Source: Lutjanus erythropterus
Taxonomy: Eukaryota > Chordata > Actinopteri > Lutjaniformes > Lutjanidae
Direction: 5' to 3'
DNA: 64,000 nucleotides
Assembly (NCBI GenBank): GCA_020091685.1
Contig: CM034606.1
Coordinates: forward strand, 11,579,695-11,643,694
The number at the start of each line of letters is the position of its first letter. Position 1 is the first letter of the stretch. Of the stretch, positions 34,617 through 62,470 are shown piece after piece. The translations under genes were made by a program, and so were the position numbers. The notes beneath the pieces are model-generated. The model saw only the letters and a program-made list of their open reading frames with translations, ran no database searches and was not told the DNA's origin.

Positions 34617-37600
34617 ATGAATCTTCAGACATGATAGAAGTATTTTTGCTGGGGTTTTATATTTTAGGTTCGCAAATTGAATTTCCTGTATAATGGAAGA
34701 AGAAGCAATGCTACGGTGTTGTCCTCTGCATAGAATGAGTTGAATTGTGGAAATACCAATTGGAATTGATAGTCCTCTTGAGGTACATCGTGCACATCAT
34801 GATTATTGACAGACACTGACTTGTGCTTGTTATCAGGAAAATCCAGTTTAAAGGCATAGTATGCAGCAGTTTCCTAAAAACACCTGTGTAGAAATATAAA
34901 CATAATCTCTTTCAGTCATCACCACTTGAAGTTTGTGGTGGTGTCTATATCTGCAGAGACCCTGTCCTCTGCTTGTATCTCCTTATTTCCCATTATTTTG
35001 CTGTGCTTAGGAGGTTTCACAAACCCAGAATGTCAGCATTTGACATCCTGGGAATGAGACTCAACAATCAGCTATCTTTTTGATGTGTTTAAGAACAGCT
35101 CAGACACATCCCACTGATTCTACTTTAATTATTTTATCTAAAGTAGATTGTTCTCAAATCACTGTTGTATTATTCAGCCTGTGAAAATCACTGAAGAGAT
35201 TGTTTGTCTGTATGAATGAATGCACATTTCTGGAGATATATATGATCATTTGGTAGGGTCCTATCACGTCATGACTATTTGGTGGGCTGCACAAGGTAAA
35301 TGGTTTGATTTTGGGTTATAAGTGAAATTGACTCACCACATAGTAATTACTTGGTGCTAAATCTAAATCAGCGTTGTATTTTCACATGTACTGTTATAGT
35401 ACCCTGAGACAGTAGGTTTTCTCCTTGCAGAATATTGTGTCCTCAGCCTTGGTGGCATGTAAAACTTCTACTGAGCCTGTAAATAGTGTCATTATTCCAT
35501 TGTGTCTCATTAGACCTGTTCCTTTGTGTCTGATGAGTATTGAGGAGCAGAGTCTAGATCAGGATGGCTCCCTCCCCCATCCGACCTGCTCCTCCACACT
35601 CCTCTGCTCTCCTCCCGCTGTGGGCGGGGCTGTCTCTTGATGTGCGCCCTGAGCTGATGTTGGTTGTTCTGACGGAGCAGTGGGAAGGTCATCACCATCC
35701 TGCAAGCAGCTCCTGTCCTCCTCTTCCCCACCATCCGCATTCATCACTCTCATTCCTGTCCTGTTTCATTTCCGTCTGCCTCCGTTTCACACTGAAGGTT
35801 TTCCTTTTTAATTTTAAGGAGGATCACTTTGGATTAGCTCAGCGTTTTTATGATGCACTTCGCTGGCGTGTAGCGCTATTGCTGGAGGAGGAGTCATTAT
35901 CTCATCAGCTTTTCTCTGTGCCAAACTATGAGGCCCTGATCTGCCACTGAAACCAAGGTTAGTTTTCTGGTCCGGCAAGCTGCAGCAGCTGGAAACACTG
36001 CCAGCATGAATGATAGATGGCTTAATAACCTTTTAGCAGGCATTTATTCAGTTTTGTAATGGATATAAAGATTCCTTCAGAGGGTAATTTGTCCCTTTTT
36101 CAAATCTTGTCAGTTGTTTCCCATCGTTTTTCCTCATGAGCAATGGCCACTTGCTAGGAATAATTTCTTTTTCACTATCATGGTCCTGTATATTGTATAA
36201 ACATGCCAATCTAATGGTGTTAGATTGCAACCTGATTTTAAAGCTAGATTGTGTAAAAAACTCCATCTGTTGCAAAGTACCAGTGAGAGGCAGGAACATC
36301 TGTTAGTGTTAGTGTCTTATCTATATTGCGTCTGTATTAAAATGGTAGGTCAAGTAGCTCTGGACTGAGGGATTTGTGGGAAACGGTTTCCCCTTGTGCA
36401 TGTGTGTGTGTTTACTTTCTGCCTGTTAAGAGGTGAACATTTCCTCTGACAAGCTACTGAACCTGCTACTACTGAAACTTGAGTAATACTTGATCCTGAT
36501 CATGAGGGCATTTGGATAAAAGCCCAAATGAAGGGGACATGTGTTGCTGTATAGTGTAATTGTAACATGTAAACGATGAGAGCATTTTGTATTGTTCCAA
36601 CATAACTGTGCTCCATTCAGCAGCATGAGAAGGCATGTTCTTGCCTTTCTAGGCTTCATGAATTAGGGTAGTACATCGTCTATCTCTGCCTTTACTAGAG
36701 CTGGTATGATAAACTTATCTCCTGATCTGATTCTATCACTATACTAGAGTGCCAATTCGATATGTATTGCGGTGCTTAAGCATTGCAAGTCGATATCATG
36801 TTTTATTGTGATTTTTGTTTGCTTTTTTTAGCACTAGACCATGGGAAAAAGCTGAATCATACATTTTTAGAGGGTATATCATGAGTCATATTTCCAAAAA
36901 CAGTGCACATCTCGTCAGTCAGTCTTTCTGAGTTTTATTTTAGCAGCATCATTTCTATTCTGCATATAAAAGTCATGAATAAAATACTTTTTGAAGTAAA
37001 GTGCTACATTTAGCTGTTTCTGCACAGCAAGCTAGCACCATAAGAAAATAATGAATAAAAAATATAAGACGTTAGTTAGTATGAGCATATGTGAAGTAAA
37101 ATGGTTCAGTTTGTGAAGATAATATTACTGCGATCACAATGCTAATTTCTGTTGGCGGGGTAATGGAAATTCCTATTATGTGTTGGTACTGAGCTAATGG
37201 ACTAAGCGCTAGTTAATTATATAAAGAAAAAAGTTCAGCAATCCAAATATCGATTCAGGAATCGATACTTCAGAAAATCTTTTTTTTTCTCCTCCCACCC
37301 CTACATTTTACTGAGTCAGTGTGTTGTATTTTAACCTTTGATGCTATCATTTGTTTAGGTGCACATGATTTGTATGAAACACAGAAAGGTAAATGTTAAA
37401 GATTAATTCAAGGGCAGCCTTTTTAAAGAAAAACAACAGGCCTGTTGGACTTTATCTCAGCTCTTTAAAGACTTGGAAAATATTAACTTCAGCTGTCTGA
37501 AGAAAGCAGAGGTCCTTGATACAGGTGTTTGTCTATTTTATCAAAGCTGCTTGTTTCTCCCTTGACTGACATGAAAGAAGTTCTTCTCTTTGTTACCTAC

Positions 37601-38762
37601 TGTGTAGTCAGGCCTTTCATCCACATGGATGTTAAACTGCTGAGACGCAGAGTAACTGTACAGGGTAATGAGCTGTCTCATCTGTGAATATGCCTGATCT
37701 TTCTGAGATCATTTTATATCGTGTTCAGAGCAGGCAAGAGTTTCTTTGGCACCAGACAGCAGAGATGTGTCTTGTAGGCTCAGATGGCAAAACAAACTTG
37801 TCACCTGCCTGACATGTCTTCAAGCAAAGTTAGGGTTTTTTAATTCCCACATTGACTTTTCTTAGGGCTCACCCCTTTTTGTAGCATGATGCTCATATAG
37901 CAACATATGACTGTAAATGCTCCTTAACTCATAATACAAACAGACAGGCATCTCTTCAACCGTGCAAATGAGAGTTCAACTCAATTTGTTTGTGGCATTT
38001 GATTAGACTTTTATGTTGAGTGCAGAGTCTGTTGTAAGTCAGGACAGAATTGCTTTCAGTTATCTGTGCTTTGAACTGCTTTTCTTTCATGTAAGTTCTC
38101 CAAAAAACGTGTTACTTCTTGCCTGCTGACTTCTACATGTTTGCAACCATTGACTGTAAGCCCTCTGGTCTCTTATTTTCAGTGTGCTAAATGTGTGCAT
38201 ACCAAGACTACTGCACAACTTCTGTAAAACAGATGCATACTAATGAAGTCTGACCAGATATGTTTTTATGTCTTAATATGCCTTGTTTTTTGTTTGTTTT
38301 TTTGTTTGTTTTTTGAAAGATTCTGCATGTACAAGGTCACACTTTTTTGTATGTATTTGATTTGAAAACGTGAAGTTGTGTAGAAAGAGTGCATACATGC
38401 TAACATTAATTGATTGTATGCTTTTCTCATTGGATTGGGGTCATTATATGTGTGATGAAAGATGCTTAATGGATCTCGTCACTCTGCCCTTATCCGAGGA
38501 GGTTGGCTGTCTCTGTGAATTAGGTTTTCACTGCTCATCTGTGTTTTCCTGTAAAATGAAAGTAAAGAGATTGTGATTGTGAAGTGCAATACTAAATTGC
38601 AGATAAGAGATGCTCAATGTCACCTCTGTGTAAAATATCTAATATACTCAATATTAATCACTCAGCACTGCTTCAGCACTTAAACAGCTTAAATAAGACC
38701 CTATATGCTTTGCTTTTTGGCTTACTCAACCTCTCACTGTTGCTTTCGCCACCCTGAGGCAA

Positions 38763-38997
38763 GGACTGGGCAATGTATTGATATTTATATGATGGATAGT
38801 GATATGAAACTAGATATTGCCTTAGATTTTGGATGTCGTTATATCATTATATAGTATAAATGTTGTCGTTTCTTGGTGTAAAATGCTGCATTCCAGTTAT
38901 CCATACAGTATTGTGGCAATATTGATAAATATACATATCAAGGTATTTGGTCAAATTTATTGTGGCATTTAATTTGGTCCATATTGTCCAGCCCTAA
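38763..38997. repeat. MITE-like repeat with inverted GACTGGGCAATAT ends
   Basis: gactgggcaatgtattgata at the left, ggtccatattgtccagccct at the right: 12-15 nt imperfect inverted termini. Confidence 0.55.
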
Positions 38998-40093
38998 CTG
39001 AGGCTTGTCCCATCTCCTGACCCCGCTTGTCTGTGAGAAATGATCCCACTGAATGACTGTGAGTGAAATACTAGGATATTTACAATTATTTGCTCAAATT
39101 ATCAGGTGAGGCCATAATCTGGCAAAGACAAAAAACAGGCCTTTCATAGCTTAGTTAGCTTCAGCCTCTACAGTCTGGCTGATCAATTTAGCATTTAGGT
39201 GTAAAGAGTGTCAGGATCCACTAAGTTTTCCCTGTTTGTCCTGCTGATGCTTCACATGACATCTTTATCTTCTTTTGTGGTCTTCACCAGCTGCTTTTCA
39301 GTTCAGCACCTTGTGAAAATCTAGTCATGGGTTCTTTACCCTGTTGGTTGTTTATAACACCACACAGCAGCTTTTAGATATTTTTCTTTTGTTTGCTGAC
39401 AGCTAGAAAGTGACACGAGGCATCTTAAGGCAATACAGAGTCATTGGAGAGCAATGAGTTGTTTCCCCCTCCAGCGTGGGTGGGGCTTAAATTGCACTCT
39501 GTCTCTATTGATATCTTTTCCCTCGAATATTGTGCGTTTTTTGAATTCTTCAATGGATTTAAGTAAGCGGGTTCATGAACCTGAGGATGGTAAAGCTTTT
39601 TCATTGGAGGAAAAAATAGCATTTCAAGCTGAGCAGAGGTACATGTATTTTCTCTGCATCTTCTCAGACCATAGTGTTAGGTTACCTTACATCGATCACT
39701 GCTGCTCTCCTGCTCACCCAGAGCCTCCAGTTATTGGTGCACAGGCTCCAGTGTCATCCTGACCAAAGCTGATTCTCTACAGGCTGTCATGCAGTTGGCC
39801 ATTTGTCGACTGCAGTTTTCTGCCTCTCCGTGCTTGTCTAGAGTCCATCATGAAATATATTAGCATGATAAATAACACTCCCCGGGCAGAAGCCAACTGT
39901 GATTACATGATGTGATATGCATAACATCACAGGAGGGATGTAATTACTGGATACTAGCAACAGACCCAAATGGATATGTTGTATGTGTGTCTGCCAGTGC
40001 AAGTGTTGGCTGAGCCAAGGTCCATTGAAAATGCACAAGCAATATAAATGTTCTGAAGGACGAGATGTTAGGACATTGAAGCTAACTAATAAG

Positions 40094-40402
40094 GGTGAGC
40101 TGAAACGATTAGTAGACCAACACAAAATTAATAAGCAACTATTTTTGTCAACTATCATTCTCAATTGATCAATTAGTTGTTATGTCTCTGAAATGTCAGA
40201 AAATGGTCACTGTTGTTCAAAGGCCAAGCTGACATTCTCAAATGTTTTTTGTCCACAACCCAAAGATACTCAGTTTTCTGGCATAGCAGAGTAAAGAAAC
40301 CAGAAAATATTCACATTTAAAAAGGTTAAGTCAGAGATTTTTTACTTTACAACTCAAAATAGTTGGTGATTTGTTTAATAATCAGTTAATCGTTGCATCC
40401 CA
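40094..40402. repeat. Fish MITE with ATTAATCG-type ends, copy 2
   Basis: gggtgagctgaaacgattag ... cagttaatcgttgcatccc; shares tttgtccacaacccaaagat and agaaaatattcacatttaa with the 34314 copy. A third fragment is at 40922-41000. Confidence 0.7.
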
Positions 40403-42377
40403 ATACTATTTTAATGATCAGTCAGAAAGAAAGAATGCCAAAATCATCTTGTTCCATGGTCTTTTGTGGCAAAAGTAAACAAAATATCTTTTAATTTTGG
40501 ACTGGGTCAGACAAAACAAGTTGTATGGTGAACTCATCTTGGCTGCATCTGATTTGGGATGGGTATTTTTTTGAACCATTTTCTGACATTTTATAAAAAA
40601 AAAAACAGCTAATGGAATAATAGAGAAAATGATTATGATCATGTCGTGATGATAAATATTCTTTAATAAATTTATTTGTTTAAGAAAACAGCCTTCTAAG
40701 TACCTTTGCATAGTCATGTTGGTGCACTTTTATTTCAGCTTTCTATATCAGCCATCATATTTGTACCAGGTTAATTTTCCTCCTCTAAAAGTGGTATTGG
40801 TCCTAAAGATCTCATATCGGTTGGGCTCTAGTCTCAATAGTTTGATTCTCAACCGAGCAGTTAATCTTTTCACAGGTGTTGTAACTACATTTATAACAGG
40901 ACTTCACATAGCTGCCATTATTGGGGCTGCAGCTAAAAAATAATAATTTTATAGCAAAAAAAATATTCACATTGTAGAAGCTGGAATCAGACAAGTGTGA
41001 CTCTTTCCTGTTGTCACATTACAGAGCAAATGGCTATTTGTTACAGTTGTTTAGGCCTTTTGTTGGTCTTTCTTTTTTTATTTTATCAGTGCTTTGCTTC
41101 AACAGAGACTTGCTGAAATGCAAGTAGCAAAGCAGGGAGTGGCTCGCTCATGGGGTAGCATATTTTTTTCTTGGCATATGGCTCTCAGTTGGTGTTTATT
41201 ACTGCAAACCCCCTCATCCTTTACTTCTCATCCTCACTGCTGCAAAATATACAGAATTCAGTAGCTCTACATCGCCTGGACCCAAGTCAGAAGGGCAGGG
41301 CCGCTTTTTTCACTGACATTTGCACGATGTAACCAGCAGCGACGTGGCTCAGTGAGTCATAGATTATCTTCAGGCTGTTTGGGTGAAATAGCACATGTTC
41401 CATGCACTCACTAAAGGGCTGACATTTCTACAGAACACAATCTTATTGACACTGAGCTTTTCTTTGACTTGACCAGCTGTTAAGCTGTGTTACAGAGGCT
41501 TTTGTCATGTCATTCTCTCCTTGACTGTTTTGCCAGTCATGCAGCCAGCTAGTACTCTGTTTGGATAAAGTGTTGGCACCAGAAGGCACCCACACTGCAG
41601 CATCTGTGTGCCCTCTGTTACACCGCAAGCTGCAGCTCTACTCCCAACCGGAGCTTATTATAGGTGCCAAATCCCAGCAGTCTGCCCACCGGAATAATAT
41701 GTCCCTGTGCTCATCACCTGTGCATAAAGCAGGCCTTCTACGCATGTCTTTAATTTGTATGTGGCTACTCATTTAACACTTGCAGCTGAGAAATTCACCC
41801 AGTGTCAGTTGTGGAGCATAGTCACTCTCTGTTATCACATTGAATTGCATACATTCTGTATTTGTCTGGTTTAACAGCACAAAGAAATGCTGATCTGTGT
41901 CACTCATGAAATTTGAATCCCTCATCTCCCCTGTAGTGATAAAACACAAGTTCATTTCCTCGTTTATGGCTGTCGCTTAGCTGGTGGATCACGCTACGAT
42001 CTTATTAGCAGAGCATAGAAATGACGTGTTGTCTGTCAGCATCAAGGGCATGGCTCTACACTGTTAGACATTAATATCTTTAAATAGAGCATGTCATGTC
42101 ACTTTAGCAGAGAGCGCCTTAGATGGTTTATAGTGGGAAAGATTATTTGAAAAGAACGATGTTTCCAGTTAAATGGAGGAAAAGTAACAAGAATTAGTTG
42201 TGACAGTTGCAGTCAAGCTCCCAGGTTCTGTTTTGTGAATGTCACTGTTAAACAAGCACAGCTGCATGTTTGGAAGACCGTTATGAAAATGTGCATTAAT
42301 GTGGCAGCTGCTGTTTAAATTCTTGTCCACATGTCTGTTGTAACAGCTGGTTCCCTTTTTTTTTTAATTCTGCACAG

Positions 42378-56098
<13,721 letters not shown>

Positions 56099-56674
56099 GT
56101 GAGTACAAATCCACGAAAGTTGAGTCAAAACAGCCAGTGACCTCACTGGAAGAACAAGGTAATGTCGCAAGGAGTGTGGACTGGTACAGAACATCTGACA
56201 GGTTAATACAATTCCAAATAAAGTGACTTGTTATGTTCACTCAACCAAAATATAGACAACACTTTGCTTTTTGGTCCCATTTTCAGACTTCAGACAAAAG
56301 GTTTATTTCTGCCAAAGTTTTGTTCATAAATTGGTTCATATTTGTTGCCTTTATTGAATGAGTCAGGAACGTTTTTAGGGATGAGGAGTAATTGGTTAGG
56401 GTTAGGGTAAAATATCAGGATAAACCAATCAGAAGCAGAGTAGGGTGGGTTATACTATGGGAAAAAAATGGTATCTGTAGCCCTATGTGAAATACCCATA
56501 GTTCAATGCCTAATAAAAGGTCAAAATGCACATTTTAGAGTCTGCTTTTATGGTGACTGCTCCAAGGCACACCTGCTCAATAATCCTGCTGTTTATTCTG
56601 CTCACTAATAATAATGATACAAACATTTGTATAGGACCTTTCATACAAGAAATGCAGGCCAAAGTTTTTTTTTA

Positions 56675-56755
56675 TTTATTTATTTTACCTTCATTTAACC
56701 AGGCAAGTCATTAAGAACAAATTCTTACTTACAGTGGTGGCCTGGCCAGTGGCAA
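56675..56755 (-). repeat. LINE 3'-end fragment
   Basis: Minus strand: aatttgttcttaatgacttg followed by cctggttaaatgaagg, a shared fish LINE-like 3' end similar to the one at 5344. Confidence 0.45.
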
Positions 56756-57854
56756 GAGCCTCTTGAGGAAAAGGGGTAGAGACTAAAGGAGTATCAAATG
56801 TAAAATAAAATGATAAAATGAGGAGGTAGTACATAGAATGTGTCTTCATTTTAGCAGATGAGAGCAAAAACAAACCAAAAAAAAGCAAAATTGCTGTGTT
56901 TATATTTTTGTTGAGTGAAAGGTGAGCCAAGGGGAGCAGTGACTGGGAAGCAGGAACTGACTCCTCTTGCTCCTGTACCTAAATTATCAAAGCCTGTCAG
57001 GAAGCCACACTAAACGATCCACCTCACAGGAAGCTCAGGAAGACCCGCTCTTCACTGTGGTGCGCAAAAGCACAAAGTCCTGTGTGACCTCATTTTTTTT
57101 TATAATGTTACTGAATATGAGTGATTCTGGAAGTCTGCTTTTTCACAAAATGATTTTGAGGCACACCCTTAAAAAACAATGGAATAGCTGCTCATTCCCA
57201 GTTATTGATTTGACTGCACTCAGTGAACCGTATCTGTACCAGTCCATTGACTTCCTGTAGATGTGCTTTGTTCATCTCATGAGGTCAACCTGGAAATCCG
57301 TTTTGCAAAATGTAAAGCTGATTGAGTGTCTTGGCATGCTGACCTGTTGTTTTTGACAGTTTGCTTTGGACATAGATGTTCATGTTTTTGCTTGACAATG
57401 AAGTGTCTCATTTTAATAAGTGGTTGTTTTGCCGGCATTGCTTCTGCACAAGTGGAGCAGTAACACAAAAAAGGCACAAGCTCATTCTGTGGCACCCTGG
57501 CAACATATTAAATATTTATCTGCTTCTGAGGGACTCGTAGAGTACAGCCTGTCTAAATCTCTATTAGGATGTCTCGTGTTACCACCATTAAACACAATTG
57601 ACAGTGTTCCCAATATCCTCGATGCTCGTCCCTCAGAGCAGTAAACTGGGAGGCTGATACGTAATGGTTCATCCTGCTGGTTTTATTGCCTCATTATAAC
57701 ATCCACTCTGGCTGGGTATCAACTGTCGTTAGTGGCATTTCACTGCAGGGCTTTTATTTTCTGCACAGTGTGTCCCGTTGGACTCGCCACCGTCTCCTTG
57801 GTATTAAAGAGACCAGAGCTGAAAACATTATATTCAGTGTAACAGTGAATGCAC

Positions 57855-58942
57855 TTAAAGGGATAGTTCAGTGGTCATCGTATTACCTACAGTAAACACC
57901 AGTTGGCATGCCTCAACTGGGAGAAGCAGCGAGGGGCGCCAGCATGGAAGCTAACCAATGTACTGCTATGAGCAGGGTCAGCAACAAAAGATATTTTAGC
58001 CACTTATAAAGTCCATCTAAAAAAAAAATCAATATCAGTTTAAGTGTATGCTATGTTTCAGATATTTACACCGCTTAACTTTGCCGTCAGACTTTTCTTA
58101 CAGGAAGACACTGTTATAAAAGCCAATTATTGCTCTCCCAAACTCCATCAGTGAAATCAGTTATTTTACCTTGCAGAACACAGTTGTTGGTCTACCACTG
58201 CCTCAGTCAGTTTGTTTGTTTGTGTTGCTGTGTGACACCAGTGAATCGGACCTAACCTTTATAAATCACTAGGTCATACACTAACATAAAATTAACTAAC
58301 CAATCAAGCTTTAGAGAGAGATGTATTTAGCTCATATAACTGTGATTTCTCATCAGAAAAGGCTGTCTGACGGCAAAGTAATGTAGTGAAGATATTCTAA
58401 GAAGTGTGCACTTAAACCAATATAGATTTTTTTTTTAGGTGGACAAAAATAATTTAATGATTAATTGATTTAATTCTTTTTTTTTTTTCATTTTAAACTG
58501 TATATTGCTGGGTAGTTTAATCTAATAATAGTACATCATTATTCATTGTTTTTGTTAGAATTTTGCATTGTTAATCTCAACCTGTAAATAAATGTAGTGC
58601 AGTAAAAAAGTACAATATTTTCCTCTGATCTGTAATGGAGTAGGAGTATAAAGTAGTGGAAAATGATAATGGCTGTGCATTATTTTATAGTACAGTAATA
58701 AGACATAACATCCATACTCTGTCAAATTAGACAAAAACTATAGATAATGTGTTCTTTATTAGACCATTTATTAGAGGGTAAGTAGTGACACATTACAGCA
58801 GAACTGTACCATAAAGTAAAGTCGCTAAAATATCTTTTGTTGCTGGTGCCCTTCTCTGCTTCCCCAAACTGGAGGATGTGAAACGATATGTACTGTTGGA
58901 CATCATACAACCACACTTCAAAAATCTGAACTATCCCTTTAA
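57855..58942. mobile_element. TTAA-flanked foldback MITE, copy 3 (full length)
   Basis: Left end TTAAAGGGATAGTTCAG, right end ctgaactatccctttaa, with TTAA at both edges. The interior repeats the foldback arms of copies 1 and 2 (gcagggtcagcaacaaaaga, gtgtatgctatgtttcag). This copy shows the true ends of the family. Confidence 0.75.
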
Positions 58943-61865
58943 ATAGGCGCCGCTAGAGCTATGTCACATCTCCAAGAAGCCCTCTGGTAAGGCTTACATA
59001 AGCCAGAGGGCAGGATTGTGCCAGCAGAGATGCCTCGCCTGAGCCTGTGCCTCTCCCCTCACTTAAGTGCAGCCACACCCTTCACCGCACCAACCCCCGT
59101 CCAAACATGCATGTAGCAATGCCAGCCTGCTGGGCTCACTCTTAACATGCACACTAATGGACCCATGTGTGTTCACTGTGTTGTCACATGGTTAAGAAAC
59201 GTCTGTTAACCTGATGTCTGCCGCTCTCTCTCTGAGTAACATTAAGTAGAAAGGTGGGGGTTTTGTTTGCTGGCTGTTGTGTGAATGCGTCTGTACACAT
59301 ATGTTCATATGCATAACACGGCTACTCAGACCCGCTGCAAAATTCACTCCCGATGAATGCAATGGCATGCACATTCACCCGAGTGTGCACCTGTTTGTCT
59401 TTGAAACATGTGGTGGCATGCGGAGGACTGCTGGGTGTGTGCTCGCATTTCATTATCCAGGTCATCGCTCTAGAAATGAAATACACACAGAAAATGCACT
59501 CATGACATACTCATGCTTTTTAAGATTGTTTCTGAAAGCTAAAACTTTTGAGCTTTTGGCTAAAAGATTGTTTAACTAAATCCATCAATCCATTCATTTT
59601 AAAAGCTGCAAACATGCTGTATGCAACTACAACTTGGCTGTCTTGTGTTTTAGAAAATAGGCTTGTAAAGTATTGTGTGCTTGTGTGTACTGTAGGTATT
59701 TGCTGCCTAAACATGTCCTTACTCTGTCACGGAGGCTATAGCACTGGTTTATACACTCATACAGCTGATTTTGACACTTCACTACAGTAGTTAGTATTTG
59801 AATAAATACCAGCTGTCTCATTATTACATCATTCAGATGGGACTAATTCAGTGCCACTTTACAGGAGCTCATTTACTTATTTTTGTGACAAACACGTGGA
59901 GGTACACATGCAAGTAACGCTGGGGAGATGACACTTGTCTGCTCTTTAAATTGCATGTTTTGACTGAGAAGTGTGTGTCTGCTATGTGCTTTGTGCTCTT
60001 GGCTAGAAGCTTCAATGTGCCGCCTGCTGTGTTAGTTTGCATGTTTTCTAGATTTCATCCTTTGCCTTTTTCTCCTCTGTGTATCACTAACCTACTTCCT
60101 TGTTGATTACTCTTGCCATGACAACCAATCAGCCTGTCAATCAAATTTTCCTTTTTCTCACTCAGTGGATTGTACTCTCCCTCTTCAACTCTCATTCCAC
60201 ACAATACGCTTGGGTGGGTCGGTATGTAGTGACATAATAAATAGCCTAGATAATTAGTCAGCTATTAGGGAAATAGAATAAAGGGCAAGCTGAGGCTAGT
60301 ACCAAAAGATTAAGATGATGATTTCATCTTTCATCAGATACAAACTTTGCTTTAGGGAATTTTATCTTGCTACAGTTTATGCAGAGTTTCTGTATTCAAA
60401 ATGCTGTATTATTCACTATGTCAGTTCCTCTTATCATCTGTGTAATGGCTATATCCAGTGCTGATGCTTGCAGATGTTCCACGTCTGCAGTGCACAGTCA
60501 CCGGCTGGGTGCAGTGTGCCAAGTTCAGGCTTCCTGGTACCCAGAGAGGAAAGAAAAACAGCTGAGTCACGGTGACTGCACCCACCAACCTCTGCTGCAT
60601 CAATGACCTGCTTTTTGTAGCGCAGCTGTAATTTTTCAAAGAGAAACGCAGCTCCTTTGCTGCTGGATTTTCAGATAATTTCTGTTTGTGCAGGATCTCT
60701 CAGCTGGGGTTTACAGAAACTAAAACAAAGTAAATGTGGTGCAGAATAGATCACACAAGTGTTGAAAAGGGACGTAGATCAGGTTTGTGTAGGTGTGTAG
60801 TGTAGGAAGCCCAGCCCAGAGCTCTTAATCTTACAATGTGTGCCGTTTTTTGTCTGTTTTCTCTCTTTCTCTTTTATCAGGCCTAAGCCATCAAGATTAT
60901 TCCTCCATCCTTCTCTCCTTCCCCAACACAATAGCAAAAGGATGTGTGTTGTCGTTCCCTCTGGCCTTCTCTGTCCGAACAGCTCCTCTACCATTCCCGG
61001 TGCCCCCCTGCGGCAGAGACTCAGAAAAGCCCCCCCTCCTGGTTGTCACCTCTGTCCCCTGTACATCTGACAGCTGCTGGGACGTTTGGTCTTCTTCTCA
61101 TCTCTGCTCTGTCCTTTTCCTCTCACTAACCCTGTGTCGCTCACAGAAAACTTCAACTCTTTCTCTCACTTTAACATTTAAAAAAAAAAACAGTCATCGT
61201 GTGTGAAATCTTTTCCCTGTGAGGAAGTCACCTGCACATTTTTCCTCTCTGCAACATCCATTTGTAATTTTTCATAGGTGCATAGTAGATTTATTTGGCT
61301 AGATAGAGGAGCAGGAAAGTGGGTTATTGGAAGAAGGCAAAATAGAAAAGCTGAAAGATTTGAGGATCAGTGTCACCTTTGAAGGCAGCCTTTGCTCCAG
61401 ACATCACTCCAAACCAACCACAGTCAGATAAAACTATGATTATAGAGTCGATATATTACATAATGATAATTTCCACTGCATGGATGAGAGCAACCCATGC
61501 GGGTCACCCCTTTTTAATGAAAACAATCACTCAGATTTGACTGGCAGTCAGTACAAATTCCAATGTCTTTCCCAGTTCAAACACATAAAATAAGTTGTTC
61601 AATTATTAGAAGCCCAAATCCTCCTCCTCTTTGTCAAACAACGACCAGTGTTGTTGCATAAGAAAATTAAAGTAATGGGGTCCTTTCAGTCGGATAAAGA
61701 CACTTTATTTTGCTGTTTAGATACTGTTGAAGCAGAAATTTCACAGTGGGGTCGCATTTTTTCACAGTAAAAGCTTGAATTACACCATCACTGAGACTCT
61801 TTTCTGATTCTACTGATCTACAGTCACAATCAGCGCGTGTGTCATTTACTCCGTAACATCGTTAA

Positions 61866-62470
61866 AGGAGAGATCTGTAATATACTTACTGTAATAAATC
61901 ATGTCATCCAGAGATCAAGGAAACATGTTAAGTTGAAATACTGGCTTCTCTGCCATCAGCGCTGCAGCTGCGGTGTCGTCCTTTGAAATTTATATTCTGA
62001 GACGGAAAAACTGTTTTAGTGTGTCCATTTCACATTAACTACAGTTCAAATTAATGCTGAATATTCATATATATAAGTGTCTGTTTATGATTGGTAAGAA
62101 ATCATGAATAATCTTGTAGAAGAAGCAGGTGAGCAATATGTTAATGAAGTCTGGCAGGCAGTAAGACCACTGAACTCAAACTGCACCATGTGTATTTTCA
62201 GAGCGGTGGGCTTTTGTTTTCAGGATAACAGGCTTACTTTTAGATTGACAGACAACTGACAGTTTAAACAGCTGATCAACTTACAGTGTAGGACTCGTCG
62301 TTGCTTGTTATTGCTAAATTACAATATTGCACTCGTCTTGCGCCTGCCTGAGCATCCCTGTGTCTAAGAAGGAGGGAGTGGGGGATAATGACTCACTTTA
62401 ACCGTAGATGTATGTTAAATATGATTGCAGCCTATTTAATATACAGTCTTTGGCTGTGATGAAGTGTTTT
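61866..62470 (-). repeat. Interspersed repeat, copy B of an inverted pair
   Basis: On the minus strand the order is actgtatattaaataggctg, attgtaatttagcaataac, gagtcctacactgtaag, cctgaaaacaaaagccc, catgtttccttgatctc, as in 48222-48800. In the last KLC4 intron visible. Confidence 0.7.

Larger units (their letters stand above)
31694..42377 (+). other. KLC4 first intron (about 10.7 kb)
   Basis: Starts with a GCTAGC-rich stretch (31850-31930). Repeats inside are listed separately. Opposing open frames at 32445-32840 (131 codons minus, 80 plus) encode nothing I recognise. 32930-33540 has a repeat ending gatgccactaaatcctccac. Another AT-rich repeat with ATCGAT motifs lies at about 36690-37290. No second gene or coding exon was supported. 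Confidence 0.5.

Noticed and set aside
56390-56412. Telomeric repeat
   Set aside because: Only two adjacent TTAGGG-like units, within AT-rich repeat-like intron sequence.
60882-61206. KLC4 tail exon after the acceptor ttttatcag
   Set aside because: The open frames here are Pro/Leu/Ser-rich and show no KLC tail motif; the sequence is C/T-biased, which explains the long frames.
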